In this document: positions 59,187-64,000 of the stretch, piece by piece | Position numbering within the stretch: position 1 is the first letter of the stretch | Layout of the letters: each line of letters begins with the position of its first letter | Origin: Senegalimassilia sp003474385 | GTDB lineage: Bacteria; Actinomycetota; Coriobacteriia; Coriobacteriales; Eggerthellaceae | DNA length: 64,000 nt | Direction: 5' to 3' | Assembly (NCBI RefSeq): GCF_003474385.1 | Contig: NZ_QUCY01000016.1 | Coordinates: 4,776 to 68,775, forward strand | Translations under genes and position numbers: made by a program | The notes under the pieces: generated by a model | Databases searched by the model: none | Told to the model about the DNA's origin: nothing | Seen by the model: the letters and a program-made list of their open reading frames with translations, nothing else

Positions 59187-60485
59187 ATGAAAGCTCAACG
59201 TCCGTATCCTCGCGCCATCATCACGCCGAAGGGCGAACATGCGCTGGCCAAGGGGCACCCGTGGGTATACGAGGCCGAGGTGCTGTTCATGGAGGGCGCG
59301 CCGGGGCAGGGCGATGAGGTTGCCAACGGCAGCCTCATCGACGTGGTCAACCGCAAGGGGTCGTATCTGGGCACGGGCCTGTTGTCGAAGAGCAGCAAGA
59401 TCCGTATCCGCCTTATCACGCGCAACGCCAACGATGCGTTCGACCGCGCGTTCTGGAAGCGCAAGGTGGCGTGGGCGTGGGAGTACCGCAAAACCGTCAT
59501 GGGCGAAGACGCCAGCTGCTGCCGCGTGCTGTTCTCGGAGGCAGACGGCTTTCCGGGCCTGGTGGTAGACCGCTTCAACGACGTGCTGGTCGCCGAAACG
59601 CTGTCCGTGGGTATGGAACAGCTCAAGCCGGTGATCTTCCCGGTGCTGCTCGAGGTGCTCGCCGAGGACGGCGTGTCCATCCGCGGCCTGTACGAGCGCA
59701 ACGACGTGGCAACCCGCAAGCTGGAAGGCCTTGAGCTGACGGCGGGGTGGTTCGCGGGCGCGGCCGGTGAAGGCGGCCAAGCAAGCTTCGATCCGCTGGC
59801 ACCGGGTGCACCGGGTACTCAGGATTTCGGTCCCACCGCCACGCAGATCGTGGAAAACGGCGTGCGCTACGAGGTTGACTTCGAGAACGGTCAGAAGACG
59901 GGCTTTTTCCTGGATCAGAAGTACAATCGCCGCGCGGTGGCCAAGCTTGCCGCGGGAAAGCACGTGCTCGACTGCTTCACGCACACGGGAAGCTTCGCGC
60001 TCAACGCCGCCCATGGCGGCGCGGCATATGTGAACGCCGTGGACATCTCCGAGCCCGCCGTGGCGCAGGCGCGCAAGAACGCGCAGCTCAACGGCCTGGA
60101 GGAGCGTATGGACTTCACGGCCACGAACGTATTCGACCTGCTACCGGCGCTTGAGGCCGCGCATGATCGCACGTACGACTTCATCGTGCTCGACCCGCCG
60201 GCATTCACGAAAAGCCGCAAGACCATCCAAAGCGCCTCGCGCGGCTACAAGGAGATCAACTACCGCGCCATGAAGCTGCTGCCGCGCGGCGGGTATCTGG
60301 CAACCTGCAGCTGCAGCCACTTCATGGACACCGAGCGCTTCAAGCATGTGGTTGCCAGCGCCGCGCATGACGCGGGCGTGCAGCTGCGGCAGATCGAGGA
60401 GCGCCAGCAGGCGCCCGACCACCCCATCGTTTGGGGCGTTCCCGAAACCGACTACCTGAAGTTCTTCATCTTCCAGGTGGTGTAA
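59187..60485 (+). CDS. RlmI-like class I SAM-dependent rRNA methyltransferase
   Basis: The 432-residue protein has an N-terminal PUA-like domain (KGHPWVYEAEV), a central region with the FSEADGFPGLVVDRF motif and a C-terminal SAM-binding domain with DQKYNRR, VLDCFTHTGSFALNAA (SAM-loop), VDISEPAVAQARKN and FIVLDPPAFTKSR. This is the layout of RlmI/RlmK, which methylate 23S rRNA at cytosine 5. A Gly/Ala/Pro-rich insert near residues 190-210 is extra. CGAAAGG precedes ATG 59187. Confidence 0.88.
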   Translation: MKAQRPYPRAIITPKGEHALAKGHPWVYEAEVLFMEGAPGQGDEVANGSLIDVVNRKGSYLGTGLLSKSSKIRIRLITRNANDAFDRAFWKRKVAWAWEYRKTVMGEDASCCRVLFSEADGFPGLVVDRFNDVLVAETLSVGMEQLKPVIFPVLLEVLAEDGVSIRGLYERNDVATRKLEGLELTAGWFAGAAGEGGQASFDPLAPGAPGTQDFGPTATQIVENGVRYEVDFENGQKTGFFLDQKYNRRAVAKLAAGKHVLDCFTHTGSFALNAAHGGAAYVNAVDISEPAVAQARKNAQLNGLEERMDFTATNVFDLLPALEAAHDRTYDFIVLDPPAFTKSRKTIQSASRGYKEINYRAMKLLPRGGYLATCSCSHFMDTERFKHVVASAAHDAGVQLRQIEERQQAPDHPIVWGVPETDYLKFFIFQVV

Positions 60486-60489
60486 CGCA

Positions 60490-60522
60490 AACGGGCGCGG
60501 CATCATGCCGCGCCCGTTTTTT
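60490..60522 (+). terminator. Terminator after the RlmI-like gene
   Basis: AACGGGCGCGGC (60490-60501) pairs with GCCGCGCCCGTT (60507-60518), followed by a T tract to 60522. Confidence 0.9.
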
Positions 60523-60644
60523 CGCCGTTGCGCAAAAGCCGCTCGTAACCCGTGCCAAGCCGTTCCTGACAGATATCCTGGATAATACGCAGGTGGGTAG
60601 TAATCTACGCTCCTCAAATGCAGCGGGATTCTGGTATTCTGCAA

Positions 60645-60673
60645 TTGACCGTTTTGCAACGAACGAGGATAAA
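60645..60673 (+). promoter_or_regulatory. Possible promoter of the TetR gene
   Basis: TTGACC (60645-60650) and GATAAA (60668-60673) are 17 bases apart. Confidence 0.4.
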
Positions 60674-60788
60674 TATCCATACAATGGTCTAATGTTGATT
60701 AACGTGTGTGCTATCGCTGCAGCGATCGCGCTAAGACGAACAAGGGCCGCCGGATGCCGGCGAGTAAACAGGAAACGAGGGGTATAAG

Positions 60789-61427
60789 GTGTCAGACCCG
60801 ATTGCGCCGAAGGGCGAACCGACGGCAAAAGACCTGCGCAGGTCCACCGATCGCCGCGTGGTACGCACGCGCAAGGCCATCCGCGAGGCGTTCTTCAAGC
60901 TGATGGAGAACCAGGACTACCACAAGATCACCATCGCCTCCGTGGCTCGCGAGGCCGATATCGACCGCAAGACGTTCTACTTGCACTATCGCTCGGTAAG
61001 CGATTTGGTGGACGAGGTCATCCGCGACGAGGCCCAGAAGATCGTCGCCAGCTGCCGCGAGGCGCTGCGCTCGGATGGCGACAAGGGGCTTGACGTGAGC
61101 AAGCTGTTCCAAAGCATCAGCCTGGCCCTTGCTCCCGATATGACGCGCAGCAAGCGGGTGCTGCAGCATGTGTCGCTGCAAGATGTGCTCGACCGCCTTG
61201 AGGCAAGCCTGGTCGATGTGCTCATGGAGGACAACGTGCTCGGCCTGCGCCGCGACGACCCGTACGTGCCCTACATCGTGTCGTTTTTCTGCGCGGGCCT
61301 GGTGGCGGTGTACCGCCGCTGGCTCATCGTCGATTCCGAGATTCCGCTTGAAAGCCTTGCCGGGGTGACCAGCGCGTGTTTGTTCGACGGCCTCAACGGC
61401 GTGCTGCCAAGCGTCAAGCTGGTGTAA
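60789..61427 (+). CDS. TetR-family regulator
   Basis: The 212-residue protein has a TetR-type helix-turn-helix (about 25-70; RTRKAIREAFFKLM...ITIASVAREADIDRKTFYLHYRS). The C-terminal ligand domain is of the kind found in TetR_C_7 regulators with a Phe/Tyr-rich end. The start is GTG 60789 with AGGGGTATAAGG upstream. No adjacent operon gives a clear target; the ligand is unknown. Confidence 0.88.
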   Translation: MSDPIAPKGEPTAKDLRRSTDRRVVRTRKAIREAFFKLMENQDYHKITIASVAREADIDRKTFYLHYRSVSDLVDEVIRDEAQKIVASCREALRSDGDKGLDVSKLFQSISLALAPDMTRSKRVLQHVSLQDVLDRLEASLVDVLMEDNVLGLRRDDPYVPYIVSFFCAGLVAVYRRWLIVDSEIPLESLAGVTSACLFDGLNGVLPSVKLV

Positions 61428-61489
61428 GGCGCCTGTGTGCATTTGGTAACGCTTGCGCCCTGCGCCCGCAGCGGGAGCGGGGCGTCGGT

Positions 61490-61495
61490 ATACTA
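61490..61495 (+). promoter_or_regulatory. -10 element of the SRP RNA gene
   Basis: TATACT lies about 14 bases before the first paired base of the SRP RNA. No clear -35 is seen. Confidence 0.45.
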
Positions 61496-61509
61496 TGCCA
61501 AGTCGAAAC

Positions 61510-61618
61510 GAGCATCTTATATGGGTCGGGGCGGCGCCAAGTTCCGAACCTGGTCAGGTCCGGGAGGAAGCAGCCATAAGGGGCCTCTGACGAGCGCCCT
61601 GTCCCATATAGGATGCTC
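61510..61618 (+). ncRNA. ffs: Small signal recognition particle RNA
   Basis: The RNA component of SRP binds Ffh and guides membrane proteins to the translocon. The conserved apical part is seen at about 61550-61574 (GGTCAGGTCCGG-AGGAAGCAGCC, with the GGAA-type loop), and the two ends (GAGCATC and GATGCTC with ATATGGG/CCCATAT) close a long rod of about 109 bases. A T run follows at 61619-61623 as a terminator. The position next to dnaX is common in Gram-positive bacteria. Confidence 0.92.
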
Positions 61619-61694
61619 TTTTTGCGCCCAAAAACACAGGGGCTGCACCCCGGACGCGTGTAAACCGGGGTGAAACGGCGTTGGAAAGGCATAT

Positions 61695-62354
61695 ATGGGT
61701 ATCATCGATTTCTTCCTCAACCTGTTAAGCGACCCGCGCGGCGCCATCGCCGGATGGATCATCACGCTTGGCGCGGTGTGGGTGTACACGCCGCTGTTCT
61801 TGATCGTGTTCGTGGAAACGGGCCTGGTATTCTTCCCGTTTTTGCCTGGCGACTCGTTGCTGTTCGCGGCCGGCGTCTTCTCGGCTGATGGCGGCGGGCT
61901 TCATCTGGGCGCCACGCTGCTAGTGTTCTACGCAGCGGCCATCTTGGGCAACACCTCCAACTACTGGATTGCGCGCTTCTTCGGCAAGCGCATCATCGAC
62001 TCCGGCAAGGTGAAGGCGCTCACGCCCGAGCGCATGGCCAAGCTCGATAGCTTCTTCGATAAGTACGGTGGGCTCACCATCGTCATCACGCGCTTCATGC
62101 CGTTTTTCCGCACGTTCGCCCCGTTCATCGCCGGCACCGGGCACATGAACTTCGCGAAGTTCACGCTGTTCAACGCCATCGGCGGCATCTCCTGGGTCAG
62201 CCTGTTCGTGCTGGTGGGCTACTTCTTCGGCGGCGTGCCGTTCGTGCAGGAGCACTTCGAGGTCATCGTGCTCGGCATCGTGGCCGTGTCGGTCGCGCCG
62301 GCGGTCATCGGCGCGGTGAAGGCGGCCCTGAACGGCCGCAAGAAGAAGGCGTAG
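61695..62354 (+). CDS. DedA-family membrane protein
   Basis: The 219-residue protein has four to five membrane segments and the DedA motifs ETGLVFFPFLPGDSLLFAAG and FFDKYGGLTIVITRFMPFFRTFAPFIAGTG, with the conserved Glu/Arg pair in membrane segments. Some DedA proteins flip undecaprenyl phosphate or phospholipids; which one this does is not clear. Near ATG 61695 the ribosome site is weak (GGAAAGG). Confidence 0.92.
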   Translation: MGIIDFFLNLLSDPRGAIAGWIITLGAVWVYTPLFLIVFVETGLVFFPFLPGDSLLFAAGVFSADGGGLHLGATLLVFYAAAILGNTSNYWIARFFGKRIIDSGKVKALTPERMAKLDSFFDKYGGLTIVITRFMPFFRTFAPFIAGTGHMNFAKFTLFNAIGGISWVSLFVLVGYFFGGVPFVQEHFEVIVLGIVAVSVAPAVIGAVKAALNGRKKKA

Positions 62355-62493
62355 CGCGGTATTCGCGCCTATTCGCGGGAATATTCGGCGGTGCATCTTT
62401 TTCAGGATGCGCCGGGATGCGCTCGGGGCTTGCAGGCTCCGGGCGTTTTTCGTGTTCGGCGGCGTCTGGCGCGCGGCCGCAACGGGATGCCCG

Positions 62494-62499
62494 TATAAT
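62494..62499 (+). promoter_or_regulatory. -10 element of dnaX
   Basis: TATAAT is a perfect -10 hexamer, 70 bases before the dnaX ATG. The -35 region is GC-rich and not recognisable. Confidence 0.5.
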
Positions 62500-62568
62500 G
62501 TTGGCAGACCACAACGCCCGGGTTTCCCGGGCTTTCGCATATCCGCACGCAGGGCAAGGAGCAATCAC

Positions 62569-64000
62569 ATGGCAGAGGCGCTGTACCGCAAATACCGTCC
62601 GCAGATCTTCGAGGACGTGGTGGGGCAGGAGCAGATCGAGCGCACCATCAAAAACGCCATCGAGCAGGATAAGGTCAGCCATGCCTACCTGTTCTGCGGC
62701 CCGCGCGGCACGGGCAAGACCACCACGGCGCGCTTGCTTGCCAAGGCGCTGCTGTGCGAGAAGGGCCCCACGCCCGATCCGGACGGCACCTGCGAGGATT
62801 GCCAGATGATCGCCGAGGGCGTGCACCCCGACGTCTACGAGCTCGACGCGGCAAGCCGCACGGGCGTGGAGAACGTGCGCGAGGAGATCATCAACCGCGT
62901 GCAGTTCGCACCCACGCGCGGCCGCTACAAGGTCTATATCATCGACGAGGTCCATATGCTGTCCATCGCAGCGTTCAACGCGCTGCTCAAGACGTTGGAG
63001 GAACCTCCCGATCACGTGGTGTTCATCCTGGCAACCACCGATCCGCAGAAGGTGCCGGAGACCATCCATTCGCGTTGCCAGCGCTTCGATTTCCGCCGCA
63101 TATCCAACGAGTCCATCGTCTCGCGCCTGGGCGCGGTGTGCGTGGCCGAGGGTGTGGAATTCGAAGGCGATGCGCTCGACCTGATCGCCCATCACGCTGG
63201 CGGTGGCATGCGAAACGCGCTCACCTCGCTTGAGCAGACCATCGCGTTCGGCGAGGGCAAGGTCACCTTGGCTGTTGCCGAGCGCATGCTCGGCGGCGTG
63301 GATTCCGGCGATCTGGCCAACATCGTGCAGGCGCTTGGCAAGCGCGATGCCGCAGCATGCTTCAATTGGGTGGCGGAGTTCGTCGAATCTGGCTCTGACC
63401 TGGCACAATTCGCACGCGAACTTGCCCAGCACGTGCGCAACCTTTACGTGATGAGCTTGGCGGGAACCGATGTGGCGCTCGACGTCAGCGCGTCGGAGCG
63501 CCGTCAGCTTGCCGACGAGCTGCCCCTGTTCGGCACCGATCGCCTGGCACGCATGCTGCAGGTGCTCGGCGACGTCATGGCCGAGCTGAAAACCTCCACC
63601 AACCCGCGCCTGTCGTTCGAGATCGGCTGTACGCGCATGGTGCGCCCCGAAGGCGACCTGACGCTCGCCGCCCTTGCGGAGCGCGTTGAGGCCTTGGAGC
63701 GTTCCGGGGTTGCCGTGGCTTCACCGGCCGCTGCGGCGGCCCCTGTTTCGGCTCCTCATCCCGCGGCCGCTGCGCCTGCTGCTGTCACCCCGGCAGCGGC
63801 CGTTGCGGCCCCTGATCCCGCGGCCCCGGCGGCACCGGTGCCCGTTGCGGCTCCGGCAGCCGCACCTCAGGCGGCTCCTCGCCCGGCCGCTGCCGAGCGA
63901 CCCGCGCCCGCTCCTGCTCCCGCCGCGCCCGTTGCCTCAGCGGCTTCGGCATCTGCGGCTCCTGCGTCCGCTCCGTCGGCCCAGGTCGCGCCCGCTCCTG
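62569..64000 (+). CDS. dnaX: DNA polymerase III gamma/tau subunit, 5' part
   Basis: DnaX is the clamp-loader ATPase of the replisome. At least 477 residues are seen and the frame runs out of the window. Walker A GPRGTGKT (about 44-51), VYIIDEVHMLS (Walker B), and the ATTDPQKVPETI-SRCQRF sensor region are standard. The zinc module reads C-x11-C-x2-C: the cysteine that would be C73 of the E. coli protein is replaced by Asp. From about residue 382 the sequence is a long Ala/Pro/Val-rich linker that continues past the edge. CAAGGAGC lies before ATG 62569. Confidence 0.95.
   Translation, partial: MAEALYRKYRPQIFEDVVGQEQIERTIKNAIEQDKVSHAYLFCGPRGTGKTTTARLLAKALLCEKGPTPDPDGTCEDCQMIAEGVHPDVYELDAASRTGVENVREEIINRVQFAPTRGRYKVYIIDEVHMLSIAAFNALLKTLEEPPDHVVFILATTDPQKVPETIHSRCQRFDFRRISNESIVSRLGAVCVAEGVEFEGDALDLIAHHAGGGMRNALTSLEQTIAFGEGKVTLAVAERMLGGVDSGDLANIVQALGKRDAAACFNWVAEFVESGSDLAQFARELAQHVRNLYVMSLAGTDVALDVSASERRQLADELPLFGTDRLARMLQVLGDVMAELKTSTNPRLSFEIGCTRMVRPEGDLTLAALAERVEALERSGVAVASPAAAAAPVSAPHPAAAAPAAVTPAAAVAAPDPAAPAAPVPVAAPAAAPQAAPRPAAAERPAPAPAPAAPVASAASASAAPASAPSAQVAPAP

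Larger units (their letters stand above)
60486..60788. other. Intergenic region before the TetR gene
   Basis: About 300 bases. It contains the terminator at 60490-60522 and an AT-richer part with a promoter-like pair at 60645-60673. I see no gene here. Confidence 0.55.

Noticed and set aside
63600..64000. Programmed frameshift signal (A-rich slippery site) in dnaX
   Set aside because: The visible part of dnaX has no A-rich slippery run; the region after the window edge cannot be judged.

Overview
The window is high-G+C, gene-dense DNA from an actinobacterium. The gene set (LarE, split feoA/feoA/feoB with a Cys-rich FeoB partner, a monoderm Tad pilus locus without outer-membrane secretin genes, hisS-aspS, small SRP RNA next to dnaX) fits the class Coriobacteriia, most likely Eggerthellaceae. 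This placement is an inference from gene content and style, not from a marker comparison. Two 10-N assembly gaps (5917-5926 and 43755-43764) show it is a draft assembly.

Layout. 1-2.9 kb: the 3' part of coaE, then uvrB with an SOS-like promoter. 3.2-5.9 kb: larE and a membrane-anchored GH25 lysozyme on the minus strand, and an Rrf2 regulator on the plus strand. 6.2-11.4 kb: a MoxR-type AAA+ ATPase and a VWA protein on the minus strand, opposite a leucine-rich-repeat protein. 11.6-13.8 kb: recN, again with an SOS-like site, and tRNA-Val.

14.2-34.1 kb is the most striking part: one run of 23 co-oriented, mostly overlapping genes that encodes two complete Tad (type IVc) pilus motor sets. Set one is cpaB-cpaE-cpaF-tadB-tadC-flp followed by TadE/G-like pseudopilins, a small secreted protein, a DUF192 protein, a zinc-ribbon protein and the only prepilin peptidase. 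Set two is a divergent pilin-like peptide, three TadE/G-like proteins and cpaB-cpaF-tadB-tadC. The run ends with an 866-residue predicted Tat-exported protein carrying a ricin-like and a ChW-like segment. The second set has no cpaE or peptidase of its own, so the two machines probably share them.

34.2-41.5 kb: thrC with a ModE-like regulator, then an iron-uptake block (feoA, feoA, feoB with a long acidic insertion, a Cys-rich FeoB partner, a DtxR-family regulator). 41.7-46.8 kb: a DivIC/FtsB-like division protein, Ppx/GppA phosphatase, tRNA-Leu, a polyprenyl synthase, a peptidoglycan-binding protein and a Pro/Gln-rich membrane protein. 47-52.3 kb: leucine synthesis (leuC, leuD, leuB) interrupted by an inverted double zinc-ribbon gene, then a HIT protein. 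52.6-64 kb: a large TPR protein, hisS, aspS, an RlmI-like methyltransferase, a TetR regulator, SRP RNA, a DedA protein and the 5' part of dnaX. Dispersed REP-like palindromes with GTGAACAGGGGACGG arms and a GGACACTTGGGTTC tandem repeat occur in the 48-57 kb intergenic regions.
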